Notes: a model not told the origin generated them from the letters alone. Counted from the stretch's first letter, positions 23,647 to 32,083 are shown. The stretch: 64,000 nt of DNA from Duganella sp. OV510 (GCF_900100205.1 NZ_FNEQ01000009.1:124001-188000), one strand, 5' to 3'. Made by a program: numbers and translations.

Positions 23647-24060
23647 TTAAGTAGGATCAGCCGCGCCAACCACGTTCTTGACGAAGATCGACAGCGAGCG
23701 AGCTGCGGCCTTGACCTGCGTGGCAGTCCACGACGCGTCGAAGATCAGCGCGTTGACGTTGAACTCGCCGGTCAGGTAGGCTCCCGCTGGCACGGCACCG
23801 CCGGAAGCATCAGCAGCGTCGGCCAGGATCGCGCTCGGGATCTGGCTGCCGTCGTTGGCCGTCTTCACGCACAGGATGTAGTTGCCGGTGGCGGTCACTT
23901 GCCCCAGCACGGCGCCGCGCTGCAGATTGCCAGCACCCAGGACGATGGCGTCCGTGACGGGCTTCAGGTGGCCGGCGAACAGCTGGTCCGGCACGTAGAC
24001 CTGGGCGACCGCGCCGGGGGCTTGCGGGTTTGCACCCACGTTGGTAGTTGCGAGAGGCAT
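23647..24060 (-). CDS. Head decoration protein (lambda gpD family)
   Basis: A protein of 137 residues that binds the three-fold axes of the expanded capsid and stabilises it. VTDAIVLGAGNLQRGAVLG, SQIPSAILADAADAS and GEFNVNALIFDASW are characteristic of the gpD family. It lies just before the capsid gene, as in lambda. Confidence 0.93.
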   Translation of the reverse strand: MPLATTNVGANPQAPGAVAQVYVPDQLFAGHLKPVTDAIVLGAGNLQRGAVLGQVTATGNYILCVKTANDGSQIPSAILADAADASGGAVPAGAYLTGEFNVNALIFDASWTATQVKAAARSLSIFVKNVVGAADPT

Positions 24061-24090
24061 GATGTCCCTTTCTGTTGATGAAACTGTGGA

Positions 24091-24666
24091 TTACTGCTCG
24101 CCGCGGCGCTTTTTGCCGGCGGCGAGGATCATGGCGGCAGCCGCATTGGCGCCGGTCGGAGCTGCGGCGCCGGCGCCGGTGCCAGTGTTCACCTGCTTGA
24201 CACCCGACATACGCGATGCCAGCGAGCTGCGCTTCGGTGCGCCAGCCGCAAAGGTCGTCAGCATGCCGATCGCTTCGCTGGCCTTCATGCCGGTCTGGAA
24301 CGCCAGGTGAGCCGCAAAGTCCGGGCGGGAAGCGGCGGCCGGGCTGGAGAAGATCGCCGCGCAACGGGCGCGCTCGCGTTCACGCGCGGCCTTCTCGCCT
24401 TCGGTTTCGTCTTCTGCGTCCGCATCGTCGTCCTGCTCGTCGTCGCCTTCTTTCTTGTCCAGCTCTTCCATGCGCTTGGCGTAGTCCTCGTCGGACTCGT
24501 CATCGCGTTGCTTGCGCTCTTCCTCTTCCATGCGCTTGGCGTAGTCCTCGTCGGACTCATCCTCGCGCTGCTTGTTCGGGTCTTCGCCGCCATCTGCTGC
24601 GGCCATGCCGATCAGGTGAGCGAAGGAGAATGCCTTGGCAAGGCCGCCTGCTTTTGCTTTCTTCAT
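24091..24666 (-). CDS. Capsid scaffold-like protein with acidic repeats
   Basis: A protein of 191 residues. Residues ~35-75 contain two copies of DESDEDYAKRMEE, encoded by near-identical DNA about 60 bases apart, followed by a very acidic stretch and a helical C-terminus ending in KKRRGEQ. Placed between the S49 protease and gpD, it takes the place of lambda Nu3. In lambda the scaffold is made from inside the protease gene; here it is a separate gene. The DNA repeats make copy-number change likely. Confidence 0.7.
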   Translation of the reverse strand: MKKAKAGGLAKAFSFAHLIGMAAADGGEDPNKQREDESDEDYAKRMEEEERKQRDDESDEDYAKRMEELDKKEGDDEQDDDADAEDETEGEKAARERERARCAAIFSSPAAASRPDFAAHLAFQTGMKASEAIGMLTTFAAGAPKRSSLASRMSGVKQVNTGTGAGAAAPTGANAAAAMILAAGKKRRGEQ

Positions 24667-24686
24667 TTAGGTTCTTCCTTGGGTGA

Positions 24687-25547
24687 TTAATCAAGCTCGG
24701 CCAGCAGCGCCCTGAAAGCCGCGTCTGGAGCCATAACGCTGTCAGCCAGGCCCTGGGCAACGCCTGCCGCGCCCAGGAAGGTGCCAGCCTGTGTATCCCG
24801 CACCTTGGCGGCGGGGATATTCCGGTTGCGGGCGACCGTTTCGACAAACAGTTCGCCCATCGTGTTGATGTCCGCCTGGAAGCGCGCACGCGCCTCGTCG
24901 GATAGTTCAATTTCTGGCCGGCCCTCAGCCTTCAAGTCGCCGTAGGTGATAAAGGTAACTTTGAATCCAGCCTCGGTCAGCGCCTTGGACCAGTCCATGT
25001 GCGCCCAGATGACGCCAACGCTGCCCACGCCACCTGTACGCGGCACCAGTACCTTGTCGGCGGCGCTGGCGATCGCGTAACCGGCGCTATAGGCCGACTC
25101 GTTCAGAATCGACCAGATCGGCTTGGTGCCGCGTGCACGGTAGATCGTGTCAACCAGGTCGAAGCAGCCGGCCACCTCGCCGCCAGGACTGTCGATATCG
25201 AGCACGATGGCCTTCACGCTGGAATCGGCCAGGGCGGTCAGCACGTTCTGCCGAATCCCGTCATAGCCCGTCATGCCCGAGTAGGGGCGCAACGTGCCGA
25301 GTTTCTGCACCAGCGTTCCCTGAATCGGAATCACCGCCACGCCGGCGACAGTGTCGTAACCGCTGCGAGGGTTCTGGCCGGGATCGGCATAGCCGTACTC
25401 GTCGTCGTCCATCATCTGCGCGCCGGAGCGGGCGATGTGGGAGACCCCCATGCGCTCGGCCAGCGCCGCCATGACCACTTCGGCCTTGCGCGGCGTGATT
25501 GCCAGCGGGGTGTTGAACAGCCGCTGGGCCAGGAATGCGAATTTCAT
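24687..25547 (-). CDS. Head maturation protease, S49 family (lambda gpC-like)
   Basis: A protein of 286 residues of the SppA/ClpP-like fold. IDSPGGEVAG (about 119-127) forms the oxyanion region, NESAYSAGYAIASAAD holds the nucleophilic serine (Ser154), and GDLKAEG the general-base lysine (Lys206). It cleaves portal and scaffold during prohead maturation in related phages. It overlaps the portal stop by four bases. Confidence 0.93.
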   Translation of the reverse strand: MKFAFLAQRLFNTPLAITPRKAEVVMAALAERMGVSHIARSGAQMMDDDEYGYADPGQNPRSGYDTVAGVAVIPIQGTLVQKLGTLRPYSGMTGYDGIRQNVLTALADSSVKAIVLDIDSPGGEVAGCFDLVDTIYRARGTKPIWSILNESAYSAGYAIASAADKVLVPRTGGVGSVGVIWAHMDWSKALTEAGFKVTFITYGDLKAEGRPEIELSDEARARFQADINTMGELFVETVARNRNIPAAKVRDTQAGTFLGAAGVAQGLADSVMAPDAAFRALLAELD

Positions 25548-27172
25548 TCGACACCATCCTTTTCGTTTGTTTCTGGTTGATCACCGCCAGCTGCCCACTG
25601 CGGCAGCGGCACTCCCAGCTCCTGGAATCGCTTGATCTCGATCGCACGCTGCGCGACCGTTTCTCGCCAATCCTTGCCGTCCAACTCGGCCGCCTCGTCT
25701 TCCAGCGTCGAGAGCGCCGCGTCCATCCCGAGCACTGAGCCCTGGCGCTCTTTCAGCGGATCGACAATACCGCGCCCCGGCCCCATCCACTTCGCCCGCG
25801 CATATGCCGCGCGATACTCGGCAAACTCCGGTGCACCGGCTGGCAAAGGCAGGTCGTCTACCTCCATCGCTTCTTCGGCAAAGCCGCACACGATGGGCTG
25901 TGCAAAGCCGATGGCAAAGTCATTTCGCCGCCGCGAAAGGGTCTTCCACGCTTCGAGCATGGCGCCGCGCGCCGAGCTGTAGTTCACATCCGACCAGTTG
26001 TTGCTGATCTGCTGTGCCGATAGGCCGGTCGCCGATGCCACATTGCGCAGCACCGCCGCCTCGAAGGCATCAAAGTTGGCGTTCGGCCGAGTGGCCATCA
26101 CCGTGTTCAGCTTCTCCCCTGGATAGAGGATCGGCATGCGCGCGCCGTTCAATTTCAGGCGCTGCTCGCCGTGGTAGGCCATCCGATCCTTCTGGTAGGC
26201 ACCAACGTCGTCGTCACCGGCCAGCGCGCCTTCGACCATCGAGTGGTCATATGGCGATTCGATATAGGCTGCAAAGATCGCATTGAGCAGCGCCGCGTCC
26301 AACTCGGCGCTGTCGTACTTGATCAGCATTTTGAGGCGCTGAATTACAGGAGTAAAAATGCCCGCACCGCCCCGGTGCTGACCAGCACGCTCCTGCTCGA
26401 AGTCGTGCACGATGATCGGGCGGCCCCACTCAGTTTCCCGCTCGATGCGGTCCCAGGTGTACGCACGCCCTGCAGCAAAGTAGTCGCCCTGGTGCGCGCG
26501 CCGGATGTGGTACGCCAGCGCCGCGCCGTACTGATCGATCTCGACGCCGCCGCGCAGCTTTTCGGTGTCGATTTGCAACTGCGGGTTGGACAGCCGATCA
26601 GGGTCAATCAGTTGTACCGCCGTGGCATATCGCGCCCGCCCTACGCCCACTCGTTCTGGCAGCCAATGCAGCTGCGCAATCGCATCGCCATCGATCAACT
26701 TGTGGCGGAAGCCGACACGGATCATTTGCGCCATCGTCAGGTTGCGCTGGGTGTCGCAATAGCGCCCGATGTCGGTTGCCCACAAGCGATAGCTCGCCTC
26801 CAGGCCCCGACCGAATTCGTCAGCCCAAACGTGGTCGAAAGCCTTGATGCCCGTGTGGGCTTGCAGGGCCTGCCAATCCGGCTTGAAGATCGGCCGGAAA
26901 TTGGCTCCGATCGCATTGTCGAGAATCCGCGTGACAGTGCCCGATGCCCAGCCATCATTGCGCACCAGGTCGCGGACGCGGGCAACGATGGTGTCGCGGA
27001 AACCGTTCAGCTCACCGTCCGGTGACGGCAAGGTGGGCGACCAACTCGCCATGTGGTCGCTGCTACGGTCGGCGGCGTCGTAAGGCACGCCAGGACTGCC
27101 GTGCAGCATGGATGTACGCGCCGGCGCCAGCGGTTGGCCGTTCGCGCCCAGGATCGTGACTGGAGTATTCAT
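25544..27172 (-). CDS. Portal protein (lambda gpB family)
   Basis: A protein of 542 residues forming the dodecameric DNA channel at one capsid vertex. The N-terminal HGSPGVPYDAADRSSDHMASW and the RDLVRNDGWASGTVTRILDN segment are typical of the lambda portal family, as are GARMPILYPGEKL and ATGLSAQQISNNWSDVNYSSAR. It abuts gpW by one base and overlaps the protease gene. Confidence 0.95.
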   Translation of the reverse strand: MNTPVTILGANGQPLAPARTSMLHGSPGVPYDAADRSSDHMASWSPTLPSPDGELNGFRDTIVARVRDLVRNDGWASGTVTRILDNAIGANFRPIFKPDWQALQAHTGIKAFDHVWADEFGRGLEASYRLWATDIGRYCDTQRNLTMAQMIRVGFRHKLIDGDAIAQLHWLPERVGVGRARYATAVQLIDPDRLSNPQLQIDTEKLRGGVEIDQYGAALAYHIRRAHQGDYFAAGRAYTWDRIERETEWGRPIIVHDFEQERAGQHRGGAGIFTPVIQRLKMLIKYDSAELDAALLNAIFAAYIESPYDHSMVEGALAGDDDVGAYQKDRMAYHGEQRLKLNGARMPILYPGEKLNTVMATRPNANFDAFEAAVLRNVASATGLSAQQISNNWSDVNYSSARGAMLEAWKTLSRRRNDFAIGFAQPIVCGFAEEAMEVDDLPLPAGAPEFAEYRAAYARAKWMGPGRGIVDPLKERQGSVLGMDAALSTLEDEAAELDGKDWRETVAQRAIEIKRFQELGVPLPQWAAGGDQPETNEKDGVE

Positions 27173-27435
27173 CAGAATCGGAACCTCACGGCGCGGCGCG
27201 GACGGGGCACGATGCCCAGCTGCGCTTGCAGGGTTTGAATAAGAACGGCCAGGTCGGCGATGTTCGCCTTGCTGTACGTCACCGAGCGCGATCCGTCGCC
27301 TTGGGTGTACGAGTAGGACTCGCCTTTGGCGCCAGTGGACAGGTCGATATATGCCTGCTGCGCATTGGTCAGCGCCGTGCGCAGTGCAGACGTCTGCATA
27401 CCTGCCAGCAGGCTGGCATTGGGATTGAATCGCAT
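27172..27435 (-). CDS. Head-tail connector gpW-like protein
   Basis: An 87-residue protein. ALTNAQQAYIDLSTGAKGE, SVTYSKANIADLAVLIQTLQ is the gpW pattern: two helices around a hairpin. gpW stabilises packaged DNA at the portal. The MQTSAL stretch in the first helix is encoded by palindrome site 4, which may explain a deviation from the usual gpW sequence there. Confidence 0.9.
   Translation of the reverse strand: MRFNPNASLLAGMQTSALRTALTNAQQAYIDLSTGAKGESYSYTQGDGSRSVTYSKANIADLAVLIQTLQAQLGIVPRPRRAVRFRF
27385..27398. repeat. parS-like palindrome, site 4
   Basis: TGCAGACGTCTGCA, perfect over 14 bp, with one mismatch in the 16-bp version (T instead of C on the right). It lies inside the gpW-like gene. 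Confidence 0.7.
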
Positions 27436-27445
27436 TGGAACTCCT

Positions 27446-29521
27446 CTATTTCTGTATCAACGCCGCCAACCGGCTGCGCGGGGCCTGACCGCCTTGGCCG
27501 AGTGTCGTGACCTTGACAGCAGGTTCGGCCTTAGCGGCCTCCCTCAGCTGCTTCAGTGATTCGCCGAGCTTGACCGCGAGTTCGCCAACGGCCAGCCCTT
27601 GCACGCCCGCTTCCTCGGGCTCCACTGGCGCATCGAACAGATCGGCCATTGGCGGATTGACCGCAGCTTCCAGCTTTGCCCAAAGCCGGTCGGTGTACTT
27701 ATGCAGATCCAGCGACTGGGCCGAGAACAGCGCGTACACACTGCAGTCCAGCACCTCGTTGCGGCGTCCGCCGACCTTGACCCATCGATGTTGCTCACCA
27801 GTCGCCGTTTTCTGCAGCACCCGCACCTCAGCGGTAAGCTGCTGGTAGAACTCCACCGGCATCGCCTTGGGGAAGTGGACGTAGCCGGGGCCGGGTTGCG
27901 TGACCTGCAGGCGACCGTGGATCAAGTCCTTGGCCGTATCGGTCCCGACCATCCACAGCTTTACGCCACGCTTGATCACCTTGCCCTGGTGATTCACGTC
28001 CTGCATGCTGCTGCGGCCTTTGACCGGCTGGCCCTGGCGGCTATCACCCTTGACCGCATAAATGCGGCGACGGGCGCGAACGCGGCAGAAGTTGTACGCC
28101 TGGTGCGTAAAGTGGCCGCCGGTGTCGATCGCAGCCGCCTCAATCGGGAGGTACTGTCCGCCGACGTGCTTGAACCGCATTTGCAGGTATGGGTCGAGCT
28201 TTTCTTCCCACTCCCGCTCATCGGCCGGATTGGCATCGATCACCTGGTAGTCCACGGCCCACATTTCCTCGCCGCGCCCGATGGCCCAGACCACGACCTC
28301 GAAGCGGTTGGCCTGTACGTCCACGCCGGCCACCAGCACCAGGCCACCCCTCGGCACCACGCGCAGCGGGTAATCCTCCGCGCGCTGGATCAGTGCGTCC
28401 GCCTCGGTCTTCTCGACCTCTTCCTCCCAGGTTTCACCCAGCGTCGTATTGACGAAGGTTTTCAGCTCGCTGGTGTCGCCCGCGCGGGCCTTATCAACCG
28501 CAGCCAAGTAGTCGCGCACGATTTGCGCCCATGTCGCCTGCGGGCTGTACGCCGTCCACACATGAAAGGCGATCGAGCGCGGCGCCGGGACCAGCTCGTC
28601 GGCAGCGTTTCGGAAGCGGGACTCACCATCGATCCAGGTTCCGTCCGGAGCCTCCCAGCGTCCCTGCGTCCACACCGACAGGTATTCGGCCTGCGTGTAC
28701 AGCGTCGCGCAGTGCGGACAAACATGGCCGACCGTTTCCGGGTCGCGGTTGATCCACTTGAAGCCGTGCCGCTTATCCTTACCGCCAAACGTGATTTCGT
28801 GCCGGTCGCCGCAATGCGGGCATGGCACTTTGAACCGCATCTGCAGGTCGCACTGTTCTTCGCGCGCCTCGGTGCGGCTGAAGCCTTTCAGCTTCGGCGT
28901 AGAGCCAAGGATCTCTTTCGGGAACAGCGCGCCCTCAACCCGCTTACCCGCCAGCTTGTCAGGACTGCCTTCCTTCTCGATGTCGAGGTCGAATCCGTCC
29001 AGCTCATCAAGAATTGAGTAGTCAACCGAAATACGGCGGTAGCTGCGGGCGGCCTTGCCGCCTTTGGTGTAGAGCCGAGATCCCAAGAACTGCTTGCCTT
29101 TGAGCGTGTCGTTCTTGCCTTTGCCTTTACCCTGGCGGAACACCTCGCGCATGACCTTTACGTCACGCAGCATGCTGTCCAACTCGGTTTTCACAAACTC
29201 GTCTGAGTCCTCATCCGTGGGTTGCCACACAGCCTGGTTGCGGCGCTTGTGATGGGCCACGTAGGCGATCAAAGCCACCAGCATCTTGGTGTAGCCGACG
29301 CGCGCCGATTTCTTGACTACAACGACCTGAATGTCGTCGTTGGAGAAGGCGTCCATGATGGCTGGCTGGAACGGATATGCGCTCCATGCGCCCTCGACAT
29401 AGGATGACTCCGCCGACAGGTAAAAATGCTTCTCAGCCCACTGCGACAACCGCATGGGCTCAGGCACCTCAAGCGTCTTCAGGCCACTCCTGATCGCCTT
29501 CTGAATCTCCGATAGATCCAT
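27446..29521 (-). CDS. Terminase large subunit, GpA family
   Basis: The ATP-driven packaging motor and cos nuclease, 691 residues. PMRLSQWAEKHFYLSAESS, a Walker-A-like KKSARVGYTKM (about residue 81), DELDGFDLDIEKEGSPDKLA with the acidic Walker B region, CPHCGDRHE zinc-type cysteines, and the C-terminal nuclease part VAGVDVQANRFEVVVWAIG identify the GpA family. It follows the Nu1-like gene with a 53-base overlap. Confidence 0.95.
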   Translation of the reverse strand: MDLSEIQKAIRSGLKTLEVPEPMRLSQWAEKHFYLSAESSYVEGAWSAYPFQPAIMDAFSNDDIQVVVVKKSARVGYTKMLVALIAYVAHHKRRNQAVWQPTDEDSDEFVKTELDSMLRDVKVMREVFRQGKGKGKNDTLKGKQFLGSRLYTKGGKAARSYRRISVDYSILDELDGFDLDIEKEGSPDKLAGKRVEGALFPKEILGSTPKLKGFSRTEAREEQCDLQMRFKVPCPHCGDRHEITFGGKDKRHGFKWINRDPETVGHVCPHCATLYTQAEYLSVWTQGRWEAPDGTWIDGESRFRNAADELVPAPRSIAFHVWTAYSPQATWAQIVRDYLAAVDKARAGDTSELKTFVNTTLGETWEEEVEKTEADALIQRAEDYPLRVVPRGGLVLVAGVDVQANRFEVVVWAIGRGEEMWAVDYQVIDANPADEREWEEKLDPYLQMRFKHVGGQYLPIEAAAIDTGGHFTHQAYNFCRVRARRRIYAVKGDSRQGQPVKGRSSMQDVNHQGKVIKRGVKLWMVGTDTAKDLIHGRLQVTQPGPGYVHFPKAMPVEFYQQLTAEVRVLQKTATGEQHRWVKVGGRRNEVLDCSVYALFSAQSLDLHKYTDRLWAKLEAAVNPPMADLFDAPVEPEEAGVQGLAVGELAVKLGESLKQLREAAKAEPAVKVTTLGQGGQAPRSRLAALIQK

Positions 29522-29987
29522 CCTCGTCCTCGTCTTCCAGCTGCGCGGACGCCGCTATGTTTCGCGCCTTCGCAATTTCCGTCGTGATGATTTCGAAGTC
29601 GGCTGCGGTCAGGCCGGGCGACCGGCGCTTGATGCTGACGGGAATCGACTCCAGAACCCTGGCGATCTTCCGCCCCATCGTTGCCATCGCCATCTCCAGC
29701 GTGGCGACCGGTGCGCTTTCCTTCCGGGTGAGGGCATTCGCCATTTCAAGGCGGATACGCTGTTCGCGCGCCAACGCAGCGCGCTCGGTTGCGAGATCCA
29801 GGTCGCCGGCAGCGGCACGGCCAGCGGCGTGCTCTCGCAGATGTGCGCAGTACCGCTGCAGCCAAATTCCCGCAGGCTCGCCGGCAATCAGCACCTCGCG
29901 CTTGACCAGGTCGCTGACAGCCTGCTGGCTGATTCCCACCAGGTCGCCGAACTCAGCCTGTTTCATGGGCGAGGTAAGGTCCACCAT
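29469..29987 (-). CDS. Terminase small subunit (Nu1-like)
   Basis: A protein of 172 residues that recognises cos DNA. QAEFGDLVGISQQAVSDLVKR is an N-terminal winged HTH like lambda gpNu1; a long helical middle part and a very acidic tail (DEDEDGSIGDSEGDQEWPED) follow. I choose ATG 29987 because AGGGGG lies four to five bases upstream. The 110 bp upstream (29988-30098) may hold cos, but I see no clear cohesive-end motif. Confidence 0.88.
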   Translation of the reverse strand: MVDLTSPMKQAEFGDLVGISQQAVSDLVKREVLIAGEPAGIWLQRYCAHLREHAAGRAAAGDLDLATERAALAREQRIRLEMANALTRKESAPVATLEMAMATMGRKIARVLESIPVSIKRRSPGLTAADFEIITTEIAKARNIAASAQLEDEDEDGSIGDSEGDQEWPEDA

Positions 29988-30098
29988 ACAACCCCCTAGC
30001 AAATATTTTGGAAGTAGCGAACGATCGCGGCGCGCAGTGCCCGTGGGAACAGAACGCCCAGGAGGGACCCGTTCCGTTTCTAGCCCGCCTTTTTCGCC

Positions 30099-30785
30099 CT
30101 ATCGACCGTTCCGCATCGCGTCCTCCAGCGCCTGCCAGAACTCGCGCTCGACATTCGCCGCGATGATGGTCTTGGCACGCGAGCGGTAGTTCAGCTTCTG
30201 CGTTACCGCGATCGGATCACCGAAACGGATCAGCAGCTTCAGCCGCCCGCTGGTGTTGGACTTCGCATCGACCAAGCCATGCCGGCGGGACATCCCCCGC
30301 AGCTTCTGGTTGTCGCGGATATGCGGGCGTTGCCATACCCCGTCGATCACTTGACCGCCCTTGGTCTTCACCTTGCCGATGAACACATCAGGCCGTCCGC
30401 GCAGCTGGGAGAGCTTCGAGCGCGACAGGTTGCCGTACTGGTTCAGCTGCATACCGTTCTTCGGATTCAACCAGGTGCGACCAGCACCGATCAACTTGTG
30501 ATTGCCGCCGAACTCGTAAGGCTCCAGGTACGACGCCGCGATATCGCGGACGTACACCGTGGCCACCAGATCATTCTTGCGCGCGGCCTTTACGCCGACC
30601 GACTTGACGGTGAATGGCGTCGGCTTATCGAACAGCGAGCGCATGCCGCCCTGCTCGCCCTCCTGGACGCGCCGTCCGATGGCGGTCAAGGCACGCGCGC
30701 TGGCGAACGGGAGCTGCTTTCGTGCGAACGTATCAAGGCCACGCTGCATCTCTCTCAAGTTGGAGCGTATCGAAACGTCGAACAT
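30099..30785 (-). CDS. Minor tail protein Z-like
   Basis: A protein of 228 residues. The N-terminus (LREMQRGLDTFARKQLPFASARALTAIGRRVQEGE) and the central FTVKSVGVKAARKNDLVATVYVRD resemble lambda gpZ / phage minor tail proteins. A basic C-terminal half follows. It is unusual to find it before the terminase genes and not after the portal region. The start at 30785 has AGGGG upstream; palindrome site 5 lies 13 bases before it. Confidence 0.6.
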   Translation of the reverse strand: MFDVSIRSNLREMQRGLDTFARKQLPFASARALTAIGRRVQEGEQGGMRSLFDKPTPFTVKSVGVKAARKNDLVATVYVRDIAASYLEPYEFGGNHKLIGAGRTWLNPKNGMQLNQYGNLSRSKLSQLRGRPDVFIGKVKTKGGQVIDGVWQRPHIRDNQKLRGMSRRHGLVDAKSNTSGRLKLLIRFGDPIAVTQKLNYRSRAKTIIAANVEREFWQALEDAMRNGR

Positions 30786-30797
30786 GGATGCCCCTGC

Positions 30798-30813
30798 GTG
30801 CAGACGTCTGCAC
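30798..30813. repeat. parS-like palindrome, site 5
   Basis: GTGCAGACGTCTGCAC, perfect over 16 bp. It sits between a terminator and the start of the minor-tail-like gene, so a protein bound here could affect late transcription. Confidence 0.8.
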
Positions 30814-30818
30814 AGAAT

Positions 30819-30841
30819 AAAAAAGCCCGGACGCACCGGGC
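30819..30841 (-). terminator. Intrinsic terminator early in the late operon
   Basis: GCCCGG-TGCGT-CCGGGC followed by six T on the minus strand. It lies after the 53-aa gene and directly before palindrome site 5. Confidence 0.8.
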
Positions 30842-30930
30842 AAAGAACGAAACGCCAACCTGTATCCCCCGCTATTCAGCGGATCGAGACAAGATCACCC
30901 ACCTTTCGTCGTTGAGAATTCGAGCCGGGA

Positions 30931-31092
30931 CTAACCCGTGATGTTCTTCACTTCCTTTACCACTTCGGTAGCGGCCGCAGCAACCGGCTTTACGACAGCG
31001 TGTGCGACGTTCACGGTCACGGCTACAGGCGCAACTGCGACGCGCACGACATCGGCTCCCAGGCCGACAACGGAATTCAGCAGACCAAACAT
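30931..31092 (-). CDS. Small hydrophobic 53-aa protein, first late gene
   Basis: A 53-residue protein beginning MFGLLNSVVGLGADVVRVAV, with a long Ala/Val-rich amphipathic or weakly membrane-seeking stretch and a charged end (EVVKEVKN). ATG 31092 is chosen because GGAGG lies seven bases upstream; a longer upstream frame would run into the tandem terminators. Similar small proteins occur at this place in related prophages, but I know no function. Membrane association is possible. Confidence 0.7.
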   Translation of the reverse strand: MFGLLNSVVGLGADVVRVAVAPVAVTVNVAHAVVKPVAAAATEVVKEVKNITG

Positions 31093-31186
31093 GAATGACC
31101 TCCAGTAGACGCTGTGCGCCGGTAATTGAATTAGGATGCGCTTTACGTTATCGCCCAACGCCGCCATGCTTTGCAATGGCCGAAAC

Positions 31187-31250
31187 AAAAAGCCCCACTG
31201 CGGCAACGCCGAGCGGGGCAAATAAAAAAGCCCCGCATGGTGCGAGGCTT
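31187..31250 (-). terminator. Tandem intrinsic terminators downstream of the late promoter (tR'-like)
   Basis: Two terminators lie back to back on the minus strand. The first is AGCCTCGCA-CCA-TGCGGGGCT plus six T (31250-31224). The second is GCCCC...GGGGC with an inner CGGC-GCCG stem plus five T (31219-31187). They stand about 30 bases after a promoter start predicted at about 31278, so late genes should be silent unless polymerase is modified. Confidence 0.8.
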
Positions 31251-31284
31251 TGGAATGGTATGGACGAGCGCCGTCCTGAACGGG

Positions 31285-31313
31285 ATTCTACGCAAAGAAA
31301 ACGCGCGTTGCAA
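31285..31313 (-). promoter_or_regulatory. Late promoter (pR'-like)
   Basis: TTGCAA (31313-31308), a 17-base spacer and TAGAAT (31290-31285) on the minus strand. The -10 overlaps the stop codon of the Q-like gene. The predicted RNA starts near 31278 and meets the tandem terminators at once, as at lambda pR'. Confidence 0.65.
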
Positions 31314-31767
31314 GATTCTTTCGCAGCAGCGTCGTTAAGGCCACCTCCGCTTCGGGCAGCACGTCGGCGAACACCAGGGACGGGAAGCGCCAGACCGTAG
31401 CCAGACGGCAGCGCTGACGGATTGCCCAGTCGAGATGGCGTGGCAGGCTGACCACCATCGCTTCGACTGCCTCGGCAACGCGGTCGTCCATGTTCCCGTA
31501 CAGCGCATCCGAGTCCGCCTCGTTCTCGCTTTCGATAATCGCGCAACGCCCCCGGAAGCCAAGACGCAAATCATCGCGGCGCTGCCACTCCGTCCACAGG
31601 TCCAGGCAGTAGTCCAGCGGCCCCACTTCCTGCTTGTCAGCCACCGGGATCACCCGCATGGCTGGCGCCGTCGCCACAGCCGCCGCACGTCGCTCTTCCA
31701 CAAAGACCATACCGTCCACTTCGATTTTCGCCACCGCTGTCATCTGCATATCCCTATCGTTTTCCAT
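31288..31767 (-). CDS. Candidate late-gene regulator (Q-like antiterminator / RinA-like)
   Basis: A protein of 159 residues. The C-terminal half (DDRVAEAVEAMVVSLPRHLDW, then AIRQRC, LATVWRF and LPEAEVALTTLLRKNL) resembles the short sigma-region-4-like regulators grouped with RinA/ArpU and phage antiterminators. The place is exactly that of lambda Q: between replication and late genes, with its own 3' end overlapping the late promoter. AGGG lies just before the start. A Q-type role is inferred from position plus this weak family resemblance. Confidence 0.5.
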   Translation of the reverse strand: MENDRDMQMTAVAKIEVDGMVFVEERRAAAVATAPAMRVIPVADKQEVGPLDYCLDLWTEWQRRDDLRLGFRGRCAIIESENEADSDALYGNMDDRVAEAVEAMVVSLPRHLDWAIRQRCRLATVWRFPSLVFADVLPEAEVALTTLLRKNLATRVFFA

Positions 31768-31770
31768 TTG

Positions 31771-32057
31771 CCCTGAAACCCTGCCCGGTTTCTACCCTGA
31801 ACCAACCCTGTAATCCTTCGATCAGACCCTTTACACGCCTTCCGTTGACCCTGTTACGCTGAAACCCGCATGAATACTTGCTTACACAGGGTTAACAGGG
31901 TTAACAGGGTATAACTACACACACATATAGATTTCTTCGATGCCTTCTAACCCATCAAACACACACGCGCACGCGGAAGCGCCCCTGCAAACCCTGTTAA
32001 CCCTGTTAACACCGCATGAACACTGGCTTTGCGCGTAGCAGGGTATGTGCAAGCCCT
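31771..32057. repeat. Iteron-like region with CAGGGTTAA repeats and 20-bp inverted repeat (candidate origin)
   Basis: The gap between the primase and Q-like genes holds more than ten copies of ACCCTG/CAGGGT in about 290 bases. Three 9-bp units CAGGGTTAA run at 31887-31913. A 20-bp arm at 31891-31910 has its perfect reverse complement at 31991-32010, exactly 100 bases apart. The part between the arms is AT-rich (ATAACTACACACACATATAG). Iterons beside a primase gene suggest a replication origin. A role in expression of the Q-like gene is an alternative. Confidence 0.6.
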
Positions 32058-32083
32058 GTTCATAACCTTGAAATTGTCCACAC

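Noticed and set aside
29988..30098. cos site upstream of the small terminase gene
   Set aside because: The place is right and GGAAC/GTTCC elements exist, but I cannot identify a cohesive-end or R-site pattern, so I do not annotate it.
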